Of a stretch of 64,000 bases of DNA, positions 24,996-33,128 are shown piece after piece (position 1 is the first letter of the stretch; each line of letters begins with the position of its first letter). Location of the stretch: assembly GCA_965276765.1 (NCBI GenBank), contig OZ255627.1, positions 4,588,001 through 4,652,000 on the forward strand, given 5' to 3'. A program made the position numbers and the translations under genes. A model generated the notes under the pieces. The model ran no database searches and was not told the DNA's origin. It saw only the letters and a program-made list of their open reading frames with translations. This DNA is from G965276765 sp965276765. Its GTDB lineage: Bacteria; Actinomycetota; Acidimicrobiia; Acidimicrobiales; Palsa-688.

Positions 24996-26159
24996 TTACC
25001 GGTGGCCCTTTGCGAGATCTCTCTCGATGACGTCGTCGAGCATGGGCGTTGCCATCATCTCTGCGCTGATGCGTTCAGCGGCTCGGCGATAGGCGGGCTC
25101 GCGCAGGACCAGCTCGATAGCTTCCCGCAACGGGGCTACGTCGGCTGGCCCGAGGCTTCGCAGTCCGCTGGGCTCCTCGCTCCTGCCGGCGACGACCCGC
25201 CCGGCACCGGCCGCCTGTACCAGCTGTCCGTTGCGGGGTTGGTCGGCGAAGAGCGGGCAGATCACCAGCGGGACGCCGGCAGCGAGCGCGCCGAAGGTGG
25301 TGCCGGAGCCGCCATGGCAGACCACGACTGCAGCGTGGGCGAACACGTCGGCTTGTGGGACCCACTGCTCGACGTGGGTGTTGGCAGGCATGGGGCCAAG
25401 CCCATCGATGTCGACGCTGCGGCCGACGGTGAGCAGCACGCGCACGGCCAAGCCGGAGACGGCATCGAGCGTGCTCCGATAGACATCAGCAGCCTCCAGC
25501 AGGTGCCCGGTCACACTTCCGAAGGTCAGGTACACCAGAGGATGCTCGTCGCTCGGCCACCACTCGGGCAGTTCCCTAGCGGCAGGTGCTGGCGTGTGAA
25601 ACCTCCGGGTGATGGCCCAAGGGGACGGGTCGAGGGAGGCGGGGAACGAGCTGATATAGGGCGCGGCGCCGACCGCGCCGGCCACGCCAGGACCGTACTG
25701 CTCGATGATCGGCGTCACCATGTCCAACACGCCCCGGTCGATGGCGGACAGCGAGATGCCGAGTTGCGCCTGGGCGATCCCGGCCTCGTGCGCGGCGATA
25801 GCAGAGGCGTACTCGCACGGCTCGCGAACGACGAGGTCTGGCTGCCAATCGTCGCGTGCGGCGCGGGCTGCGCTGAGCATCGTCTGAGTGGCGCGCTCGG
25901 CGAACAGCTCGCGGTCGATCAGACCGGCAGCCGACCCCGGGCCGCCGGCGCGTAGCCGAGCCCAAATCTCATCGACGAAAGCCTTCGAGGGCTGACGTCC
26001 CACCCGGTAGGGAAGACCCGTGCGCTCGACCTCGGCGGCGAGGGACGGGGGGACGAGCAACAGGACGTCATGGCCCAGCCGGGTGCACGCTCGAGCGGCG
26101 GCGACTACGGGCGTGAGGTGCCCGGCCCCACCGAGAGAGGAGGCCAGCAGAACGCGCAC
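24996..26159 (-). CDS. MGT-type glycosyltransferase (GT1-like)
   Basis: GTG 26159 (RVLLASSLGGAGHLTPVV) gives 387 aa with the GT-B fold. The N-domain has the G-GHLTP loop. The C-domain has VYLTFGSVTGH, VEQWVPQADVFAHAAVVVCHGGSGTTFGALAAGVPLVICPLFADQ, the PSPG-like sugar-nucleotide site (HGGxGT and D/Q). It resembles macrolide/antibiotic glycosyltransferases. An MFS exporter lies upstream on the same strand, so modification plus export of a natural product or drug is plausible but inferred. Confidence 0.87.
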   Translation of the reverse strand: MRVLLASSLGGAGHLTPVVAAARACTRLGHDVLLLVPPSLAAEVERTGLPYRVGRQPSKAFVDEIWARLRAGGPGSAAGLIDRELFAERATQTMLSAARAARDDWQPDLVVREPCEYASAIAAHEAGIAQAQLGISLSAIDRGVLDMVTPIIEQYGPGVAGAVGAAPYISSFPASLDPSPWAITRRFHTPAPAARELPEWWPSDEHPLVYLTFGSVTGHLLEAADVYRSTLDAVSGLAVRVLLTVGRSVDIDGLGPMPANTHVEQWVPQADVFAHAAVVVCHGGSGTTFGALAAGVPLVICPLFADQPRNGQLVQAAGAGRVVAGRSEEPSGLRSLGPADVAPLREAIELVLREPAYRRAAERISAEMMATPMLDDVIERDLAKGHR

Positions 26160-26608
26160 AGCAACGAACCTAGACCGCGGCACCCCGACGACGGCCTCCG
26201 AGCGACAGGACACCAGGAGGCCGCGCGGTCGTGGCGGGCCGAGATAGAGGACGGCGGCCTCTGACTCTGTGAGCGCTCCCGCTGAACGACCGGCGGATTC
26301 TTCGGCTCTGGCGGGTGGATCGAGTGCATCGCTCGCAGAATCGCCCTGGCCTGGGCCTCGAGAGCAGGCATGGATCGGCTCGCGTCGTTCGTTGTAGATC
26401 GTTCGGACGAGCTGGGGGAAGCGCTCCTTGTTTGTGACGGTCTGCACCTTGCGGCCCGGCCAAGGGATAGCTGCGCTGCATCAGTTAGACCGGTGCGGGC
26501 GAAGTTCTGTCGCTGTCTCGCTCGGTCTTTCCACAACTTCATCATGGTCGCCGTCGACTGGGGCGGCGCTCGCCCGGTCGCCGTATGCTCTTCGGCTGGC
26601 GAGGCAGG
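26160..26608. other. Intergenic region without a supported gene
   Basis: About 450 bp between the MFS stop and the glycosyltransferase start. Reading frames here have no ribosome-binding site, codon pattern or domain I can support. It could hold an untranslated leader or the remnant of a gene. Confidence 0.5.
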
Positions 26609-27832
26609 TCATCCTGGTGGGATGGGCTCGCTTCGCGGGCGAATGAGCAGCACCGCTGCGATCCCTAGCAACGGGATAACGCCGACGAGCATGGGTGCTC
26701 GGATGCCCGCCGAGCTGGCGAGCGTCCCACCGAGGAGGGCGCCGAGCGCCTCGGCGCCTCCCCCGACGGCAAGGTAAGCGCTGTTGACCCGGCCGAGAAG
26801 CCGGGCTGGTACTCGGCGTTGGCGCATCCCCACGGCGGTGACGTTGAAGACGGCGAAGGATCCGCTGCTGGCCGCCAGCATCCCGGCCGCTACCACCACG
26901 TTGGCGGTCAATCCGAGGACGAGTTGGGTGGCCGCCATGGTCACGACCGTGACGACCAGCAGGCGATGGCCACCGATTCGGCGGGCCAGCCGGCCGCACG
27001 CAGCGCTGGCGGCGATGCCTCCGAGCGCGCCGAACGCCAGCAACAGGCCGTAGTCACCGGCGCTTTGGCGCAGAACGCGGGTGACATAGAGGACCAGGAC
27101 GGCGAACCAGGAGGCGTCGGTGATAGCGACCACGCCTACGGTCGCCACGAGCCCTCGCACAACCCGGTCCCGGGCGAGCCACCCGAGGCCCTCACGCAAC
27201 TCGCCGAGCGCCGAGCGAACCGCCCTCTGGGGTTGGGACGGGCGGGGCAGCGGACGAAAGACACTCGGCAAGGTCAACAGCAACAACACCGCGACGCCTA
27301 TGCCTCCGGCGTTGACGGCGAAAGGCAAGGCTGCCGCCACGCCGAACAGCCAGCCCGCGCTCGCCGGCCCGATCAGCTCGCTTCCGATCAGCTCGCCGGC
27401 GACGAGGCGGCCGTTGGTGCGGTCGAGGTCGTCGCGAGCAACGAGACGCAGTATCGCCGACTGTGTTGCCGTCGTGCGGACCGTCGAGGCGACACCGGTG
27501 ATCAACGCTGCACCGTAGAGGATGGGCAGGTCGTAGACGTGAGTGATCACCGCCGCGGCGAGAGCACCAATGACCACAACCTGCACGACTTGGACAACAA
27601 CCATGGCCCGGCGGAGATCGTGGCGGTCGACATAAACCCCGACCCATGGACCGATCAGCAGCCACGGCAACCCCTGCACGGCGACCACCGCGGCGATCGC
27701 CGTCGGCGACGAGGTGATCCCGGCCGCCAGGAGCGGGAACGCGGCCAATCGAAGCCCGCTCCCGAAGCTGGCCAGAAAGTCCGACAACCAATAGCGCAAC
27801 AACAGGCTACGCAGCACCCCACCGATCCTCAC
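26609..27832 (-). CDS. MFS transporter
   Basis: The 407-aa protein starts at GTG 27832 and has about 12 hydrophobic segments. Loop signatures include GPWVGVYVDRHDLRRAMV (loop 2-3 motif A), a long charged central loop (PRPSQPQRAVRSALGELREG) and GRLARRIGGHR, the repeat of motif A. It resembles drug-efflux MFS proteins (Bcr/MefA-like range). The glycosyltransferase gene lies downstream. Substrate unknown. Confidence 0.87.
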   Translation of the reverse strand: MRIGGVLRSLLLRYWLSDFLASFGSGLRLAAFPLLAAGITSSPTAIAAVVAVQGLPWLLIGPWVGVYVDRHDLRRAMVVVQVVQVVVIGALAAAVITHVYDLPILYGAALITGVASTVRTTATQSAILRLVARDDLDRTNGRLVAGELIGSELIGPASAGWLFGVAAALPFAVNAGGIGVAVLLLLTLPSVFRPLPRPSQPQRAVRSALGELREGLGWLARDRVVRGLVATVGVVAITDASWFAVLVLYVTRVLRQSAGDYGLLLAFGALGGIAASAACGRLARRIGGHRLLVVTVVTMAATQLVLGLTANVVVAAGMLAASSGSFAVFNVTAVGMRQRRVPARLLGRVNSAYLAVGGGAEALGALLGGTLASSAGIRAPMLVGVIPLLGIAAVLLIRPRSEPIPPG

Positions 27833-27962
27833 CGCTGCAGACGAACCCCGCAGCCGACACTGACAGCACCAACATCGCCCCGCTCGCCTATCGTCGACCG
27901 GACTTCACGGACGGGCAGGATAGATCTCTTGCTCGCGGGCAACGATGACCTAAACGACGTCG

Positions 27963-28035
<73 letters not shown>

Positions 28036-28125
28036 GGGCCTTTTACCTGGTCAGAGTATATTTCGCGCGAACGTGAAGACGCTAGCCGCCACCGACCCCC
28101 GCACGGGCCGACCGATCACCGGAGG

Positions 28126-28935
28126 TCAGGTCCCGGAGAAGTTCGGAGGTCGTCGTTCCGTAAAGGCCTTGGCCCCCTCTCTCGCGTCACGGGAGCGCAT
28201 GATCTCTCGCGCCGCTTCATCTTCCATGTGGAAGGCATCGTCGAGAGGCATCCCCGCCGAAGCGGCGCAGACCCGCTTGATCGCGCGCACGGCGAGAGGA
28301 GCATTGTTTGCCACTCGGGCGGCCATCGCCATGGCCGCAGGGAATTCCTCGCCATCAGGGACGACGGTATTCAGGAGCCCGATCTCGTAGGCACGTCGGG
28401 ACGAGACAGGCTCCCCGACTATGAGGAACTCCATGGCGACGGCCGCGGCCACCTGGCGGGGCAGCCGCGCCACTGAGCCTCCGCCCGGGATCAGGCCCCG
28501 CTGCACCTCACTGAGAGCGAACCGTGCTCGCTGAGCCGAAACTCGAAGGTCGGTGGCCAACGTGAGCTCCATGCCGCCGGCAAAGCAGAGGCCGTTGACT
28601 GCCGCGATGATCGGTTTAGGGAATTCGGTCGTCCGCAGCAGGGCCGTGTTAAGGAGGTTGCGTTGATCGGCCAGCAGGCGCTCGTCCCAGTGGTCCTCTG
28701 GGGGTCGCGCCCGGGTGAGGAGGGGGATCAGACTGCGCAGGTCGCCCCCAGTGCAGAAGGCCTCGGATCCGGTGCCGGTCAGCACGGCGACTCGGATGGC
28801 CTCGTCGTCGCGGACGGTGGTCCATGCGTCTGCGAGGCGGACCATCATCTCCGGGTTGATGGCGTTGTGCTTCTCCGGACGGTTGAGCCGGAGGACCGCG
28901 ATGCCGTCACTCACCGTCATCTCGAGCACGGTCAT
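28126..28935 (-). CDS. Enoyl-CoA hydratase/isomerase family protein
   Basis: The 269-aa crotonase-fold protein has NRPEKHNAI, the oxyanion-hole region AAVNGLCFAGGMELTLATDLRV, and LSEVQRGLIPGGG where a catalytic Glu is expected, ending in AFTERRPPNFSG as is usual. It is 25 bp downstream of a second crotonase-family gene. Together they point to beta-oxidation or sterol/aromatic side-chain breakdown. Confidence 0.88.
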   Translation of the reverse strand: MTVLEMTVSDGIAVLRLNRPEKHNAINPEMMVRLADAWTTVRDDEAIRVAVLTGTGSEAFCTGGDLRSLIPLLTRARPPEDHWDERLLADQRNLLNTALLRTTEFPKPIIAAVNGLCFAGGMELTLATDLRVSAQRARFALSEVQRGLIPGGGSVARLPRQVAAAVAMEFLIVGEPVSSRRAYEIGLLNTVVPDGEEFPAAMAMAARVANNAPLAVRAIKRVCAASAGMPLDDAFHMEDEAAREIMRSRDAREGAKAFTERRPPNFSGT

Positions 28936-28960
28936 TGAGCCGAGCGACAGACGGGGGTCA

Positions 28961-29812
28961 TCACGTCGTCGACGTCGACGTCAATGGACAAATCCTCCGA
29001 AGCGCGGCTGGCGCTTCTCCCTGAGGGGCCTGAACGCCCTCGGTGTAGTCGGGCATGGCCATGAGTTGCCCGATGAGCTTCTTGCTCTCTTCCACGGACG
29101 CCGCCGGGTTGGCCCGGAGGAGATCATCGTAGAGTTGCCGTTTTGTCGTCTTGGTAGCCTCCGGCGAGAGCAGCGCAAGCATGCGAGCATAGCCCTCAAC
29201 ACCGGGTTTGAGCTCTTCTGGGGTGAAGACTCGACTGAAGAAGCCCATCTTCTCCAGCTCTTCGGCTAACAGGACACGACCGCTCAGGAGAATGTCGGTG
29301 GCGTGTGTCAATCCCACGAGGCGGGGCAGGATCCAAGAGAGCCCGTATTCGGCGGGCATGGCGAGCTTGGGTGTTGCGGTGGTCACCTTCGCTCCTGTCA
29401 CGGCGAAGCGGATGTCGGAGTACGCCGCCATCGCCATGGCAACGCCGGCACAAGAGCCGTTGACGACGCAGATCAGAGGGAATCTGAGCCCGAGCTGCCA
29501 TGTCACGTCGGCATCGAACTCCGGGCGCACGCCGTAGCCGGGGGTGGCGGCCTCGACGGGCAGACCGGGGTCGAAGCCGTCTCCCCCGACGTAGCCGGCC
29601 AGAGCGTCGGCGTCCGCGCCGACGCAGAACGTTGTGCCCGAGCCGGTCAGGATGGCAACTCGGACCGCAGGATCAGCCTCCAGCTGCGCCATGATCCAGC
29701 GGTACTCCGCGTGCATCCGCGCCGTCCACGAGTTGTGCCGCTCCGGGCGGTGAAGCCGCACCGTGGCGACACCGACATCGTCGACCTCGAAACGGGTCAC
29801 CTTCAGTTCCAT
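28961..29812 (-). CDS. Enoyl-CoA hydratase family protein with a frameshifted C-terminus
   Basis: The 283-aa crotonase-fold protein has HRPERHNSW, VVNGSCAGVAMAMAAYSDIRF and AMPAEYGLSWILPRLVG. After MPDYTEGV the frame gives APQGEAPAALRRICPLT, unlike the family. One frame over, the same DNA reads FRPLREKRQPRFGGFVH and stops at 28981, the expected crotonase ending. A 1-nt indel near 29,031-29,041 (real or a sequencing error) therefore replaces the normal tail. First gene of a pair with the hydratase downstream. Confidence 0.8.
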   Translation of the reverse strand: MELKVTRFEVDDVGVATVRLHRPERHNSWTARMHAEYRWIMAQLEADPAVRVAILTGSGTTFCVGADADALAGYVGGDGFDPGLPVEAATPGYGVRPEFDADVTWQLGLRFPLICVVNGSCAGVAMAMAAYSDIRFAVTGAKVTTATPKLAMPAEYGLSWILPRLVGLTHATDILLSGRVLLAEELEKMGFFSRVFTPEELKPGVEGYARMLALLSPEATKTTKRQLYDDLLRANPAASVEESKKLIGQLMAMPDYTEGVQAPQGEAPAALRRICPLTSTSTT

Positions 29813-30034
29813 GGCTGCTCTCCTGTCCCTGCCGACATCTTCGCCGGTTCAACCAGCGCTCGAAGAGTCAGCCCGTCGGGCCGCAAACGCTTGTCCGGAA
29901 TCAGCCATCCGCATCCAGGAGTAGCCGGGCCGGCGAGCTGCGGATAGTCGGACGCAACTCCGGGCGCCTTCAGCGCCGGGGCTGGAGAATGGTTCGCTCA
30001 GCGCCTGCATCGTCTTGAGCGGTCCGGAAGGTTC

Positions 30035-31402
30035 TCAGCATTGGGGTGGCGTCACCATGGGCAGGCCGAGCTCGCTGGCGCGGGCCCAGTCGTCGTCGAC
30101 GTGCACGGTGTCCCGCCCGGCCCGGTCGAGTATGGACGCAGAGATCGACGCGCGAAAACCGCTGGCGCAGTGGACCCAGACCTCGCCGCCAGGCACCTCG
30201 GCGATGCGAGCCTCGAGCTCCCAGAAGGGGACGTGCACGGCGCCGACCAGGTGCCCGCCTGCCCACTCGTCGGGGCGACGGACGTCGAGGGTCACGGTGT
30301 CGTGGCGTTCGAGCGCCGCCCCCAGATCATCGAACGACGCCACCTCGAAACGAGACGTCCGCCCGTCGGCGAGGGTGTCCACCCCGCCGGTGGCGGCCCC
30401 AGCCAGGCCCTCGATACCTATCCGCACCAGGTGGCGCTGGGCCTCCGCCACCTGGGCGGCGGTGTCGGCGATGAGGGTGAGGGGGGTGCCCCAGGGGATC
30501 GTCCACCCGAGGAAGGTCGCGAACGGGTCACTCAACTCGACCGAGATGGTGCCGGTGACATGACGGCGGGCGAAGGCGCGACGCTGGCGCAGGTCGACAA
30601 CCCATTCGCCGGCATCGATACGGCGACGCAGCTCTGCGGGGTCGGCGGTGCGAGGCGGCCCGAGGTCGGGGGCATCCGGACCTTGCCGGTTGGCCGGCCC
30701 CATGTGGGCGTAGTACCGAGGGTAGGGCGTCAGCCCGGCGATCAGCTCGGTGACGAAGCGGTCCTCGTCGTCGGTCGTCAGCGCCTGATTGGTGGCGCGC
30801 TCGTTGCCGATGGTGGAGGAGTCCCCTGTGGTCTTGGTAGCAGAGCAGAAGCTCCCGAACCCGTGGGTCGGGTGCACTTCGGTCCCGGCGGAAAGCTCCC
30901 GGGCCAGGCGGCGGACAGAACGGTACTGCGCTCGTGTCAGCTCGTCGGTCATCTCCGGACCGATGAGGTCGGTGCGGCCGACCGCCCCAAAGAGCATCGA
31001 CCCGCCGGTGAACACGGCCGCCGGTTCGCCTCCGTCCTCGGCCAGAACGTAGGAGAGGTGATGCGGGGTATGTCCCGGCGTGGCCATGGCCGTGATCGTC
31101 AGGCGTCCGGTGTCGAAGCGGCTTCCATCACCGGCCGGCACCCGCTCGAAGGCGACGTCGTCGTCGCCGGCGACGACGTAGCCGGCCCCGGTAGCCGCGG
31201 CGAGCGCGAGCCCGCCGGTGACGTAGTCGTTGTGGATGTGGGTCTCGAACACGTGGGTGACCCTGACGCCTTCGGATTCGGCGACGCTAAGGATCCGGTC
31301 GATGTCACGTTGGGGGTCGATGACCACGGCGACCTCCCCGTCGTGGGCCAGATAGCTACGGTCACCAAGACCCGGCGTCTCGATCGTCACGATACGGGGC
31401 AT
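30035..31402 (-). CDS. MBL-fold hydrolase with two rhodanese domains
   Basis: From ATG 31402 (MPRIVTIETPGLGDRSYLAH) the protein is 455 aa. The N-terminal metallo-beta-lactamase domain has ETHIHNDYVTGG, ATPGHTPHHLSYVL and TGGSMLFGAVGRTDL, as in persulfide dioxygenases. Two rhodanese-like domains follow; the first (about 260-350) lacks a clear active Cys, and the second has VWVHCASGFRASISASIL with Cys. It likely handles persulfide/sulfane sulfur. Confidence 0.9.
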   Translation of the reverse strand: MPRIVTIETPGLGDRSYLAHDGEVAVVIDPQRDIDRILSVAESEGVRVTHVFETHIHNDYVTGGLALAAATGAGYVVAGDDDVAFERVPAGDGSRFDTGRLTITAMATPGHTPHHLSYVLAEDGGEPAAVFTGGSMLFGAVGRTDLIGPEMTDELTRAQYRSVRRLARELSAGTEVHPTHGFGSFCSATKTTGDSSTIGNERATNQALTTDDEDRFVTELIAGLTPYPRYYAHMGPANRQGPDAPDLGPPRTADPAELRRRIDAGEWVVDLRQRRAFARRHVTGTISVELSDPFATFLGWTIPWGTPLTLIADTAAQVAEAQRHLVRIGIEGLAGAATGGVDTLADGRTSRFEVASFDDLGAALERHDTVTLDVRRPDEWAGGHLVGAVHVPFWELEARIAEVPGGEVWVHCASGFRASISASILDRAGRDTVHVDDDWARASELGLPMVTPPQC

Positions 31403-31474
31403 CGACAAGACGGTACCCCCTGCGGCTCCTTGCGGGACCCACCCCTCCGCCGGGCCTACCCGCCGGCAGTTTTC

Positions 31475-31515
31475 TTGGCGATGTTGACGGTGGATTCCGA
31501 CGTCAACATCGCCAA
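31475..31515. repeat. Perfect 15-bp intergenic palindrome
   Basis: TTGGCGATGTTGACG (31475-31489) and its exact complement (31501-31515) flank an 11-nt loop. Outside are TTTTC on the left and AAAAAC on the right. There is no T-tract after the stem in either direction, so it is not a standard terminator. Edges GTTTTCT and TTGACGG match the 39,307 palindrome. Confidence 0.85.
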
Positions 31516-31550
31516 AAAACGAGTCCTGCACTCCGGATCACCAAACCAAG

Positions 31551-31623
31551 CTCCGGGGGAGAGACTCGAACTCTCAACCTAATGGTTAACAGCCATTTGC
31601 TCTGCCGATTGAGCTACCCCGGA
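31551..31623 (-). tRNA. tRNA-Asn (GUU)
   Basis: The 73-nt minus-strand sequence starts TCCGGGGTAGCTCAATCGG and ends CCCCGGAG. The acceptor stem TCCGGGG/CCCCGGA is fully paired. The anticodon loop CTGTTAA on an AATGG/CCATT stem gives GTT. The T-arm GAGAGTTCGAGTCTCTC is canonical. No encoded CCA. Confidence 0.96.
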
Positions 31624-31679
31624 AGGTGCCGGACGACCCTACCATCTCCCCCCGGCGACGACCCAGGCCATAGAGGCCC

Positions 31680-33128
31680 TCAGCCGCTCTCCAAATAGTC
31701 ACGTAGATGACCGCTTCTCGCCGGGTTGCGCAGCTTGGCAAGCGTCTTGGATTCGATCTGGCGGATGCGCTCGCGGGTCACCCCAAAGGCCCGACCGACC
31801 TCCTCGAGGGTGTGCATCTGTCCGTCATCGAGACCGAACCGCAGCCGCACGACCCGCCGCTCCCGATCCGACAACTCGGCCAGGGCATCGTTGACGGCGT
31901 GGTTGAGCATGGCCCGCGCCGCCGCCTCCGAAGGGGCGATCGCCGACTCGTCGGGGATCAGGTCGGAGAGGCTGAAGTCGTCGTCGCCCATCGGCTGCTC
32001 GAGCGAGACGGTCTCCTGACTCACCCTGAGGATCTCGCGTACCCGCTCGGATGACATCTCCACCCGGTCGGCCACCTCCTGGGTGGTCGGCTCGCGGCCC
32101 AGGTCCTGGAGCAGGAGGCGCTGGGCCCGCACGATCTTGTTGATCGTCTCGACCATGTGCACCGGTACCCGGATGGTGCGCGACTGGTCGGCGATGGCCC
32201 GGGTGATGGCCTGGCGGATCCACCAGGTGGCGTAGGTCGAGAACTTGAAGCCACGGGTGTAGTCAAACTTCTCGACGGCCCGGATGAGACCGAGGTTGCC
32301 CTCCTGGATCAGGTCGAGAAAGGCCATGCCCCGGTTGCGGTAGCGCTTGGCGATGGACACGACGAGGCGAAGGTTGGCCTCGACGAGCACCCGCTTGGCC
32401 GCCAGGCCCTCGACGCGGTAGCGCTCCTCGGCGGCACTCGGTCGGTCGTCGGGCGCCGATCCGTTACCGCCCGCCGCCATCAGGTGCTCGGCCGCTTGCA
32501 GACCCCGCTCCACACAACGCGCCAGGACGACCTCCTCGGCCGCGCTGAGTAGCTCGACGCGCCCGATCTCCTTGAGGTAGGCCCGCACCGGATCGGCGGC
32601 GGCCCCCACCGATGCCTCCGACTCCCGACTCGCGCTCGACGCCCTGGCCCGGGGGCGCGGGGCAAGCAGTCCCGGCAGCTGGACGGCTTCGGCATCGGAG
32701 AAGGCCGCGATCGCAGCGGGCGAATCGACATCCCCGCCGACGGCTTCGTCGGGCGCACCCCCCGATGGCAGCACCGTGACGACGGCGTCATCGGCCACGC
32801 CGCCATCGACCACGCCGCCATCGACCACGCCGCCATCGACCACGCCGCCATCGACCACGCCGCAGCCATCGACGCCGGCATCAGCGACGACATCGAGGGC
32901 CGGATCCGGCCCCCACTCGGCACCGTCGTCACGCCACTCGATGCCCTCGGCCCTGACCCGCCCGACGACCCACTCGATCAACGCCGGCGTCAACTCGGTG
33001 GCCTGCAGGACCGACATGATGTCGTCGGGCGTCAGAAAGCCACGCTCGCGTCCGACGAGCAAAAGGGCCACGAAGTCGACCGTCAAGCCACCCTCGGGGG
33101 TGAACGGGCCGACCGGGTCCACGCTCAT
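31680..33128 (-). CDS. rpoD: Primary RNA polymerase sigma factor
   Basis: The 482-aa protein has region 1.1-like sequence at the N-terminus (1-65) and region 1.2 DPVRAYLKEIG. Regions 2.1-2.4 follow (RYRNRGMAFLDLIQEG, NLGLIRAVEKFDYTRGFKF, STYATWWIRQAITRAI), then region 3 and region 4.2 (RIRQIESKTLAKLR). A linker of about 120 residues contains four VVDGG repeats encoded by an exact 15-bp tandem repeat. ATG 33128 overlaps the dnaG stop as ATGA, giving the dnaG-rpoD macromolecular-synthesis pair. Confidence 0.97.
   Translation of the reverse strand: MSVDPVGPFTPEGGLTVDFVALLLVGRERGFLTPDDIMSVLQATELTPALIEWVVGRVRAEGIEWRDDGAEWGPDPALDVVADAGVDGCGVVDGGVVDGGVVDGGVVDGGVADDAVVTVLPSGGAPDEAVGGDVDSPAAIAAFSDAEAVQLPGLLAPRPRARASSASRESEASVGAAADPVRAYLKEIGRVELLSAAEEVVLARCVERGLQAAEHLMAAGGNGSAPDDRPSAAEERYRVEGLAAKRVLVEANLRLVVSIAKRYRNRGMAFLDLIQEGNLGLIRAVEKFDYTRGFKFSTYATWWIRQAITRAIADQSRTIRVPVHMVETINKIVRAQRLLLQDLGREPTTQEVADRVEMSSERVREILRVSQETVSLEQPMGDDDFSLSDLIPDESAIAPSEAAARAMLNHAVNDALAELSDRERRVVRLRFGLDDGQMHTLEEVGRAFGVTRERIRQIESKTLAKLRNPARSGHLRDYLESG
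32801..32860. repeat. 15-bp tandem repeat, four exact copies, in rpoD
   Basis: CGCCATCGACCACGC is repeated exactly four times, with a degenerate copy on each side. In the minus-strand rpoD frame it encodes (VVDGG)n in the linker before region 1.2. Confidence 0.97.

Noticed and set aside
26105..26545. Arg/Ser-rich minus-strand frame between the MFS and glycosyltransferase genes
   Set aside because: No ribosome-binding site, no domain and poor codon pattern; it overlaps the glycosyltransferase start.
31475..31515. Hairpin as an intrinsic terminator
   Set aside because: A-tracts, not T-tracts, follow the stem in both directions.
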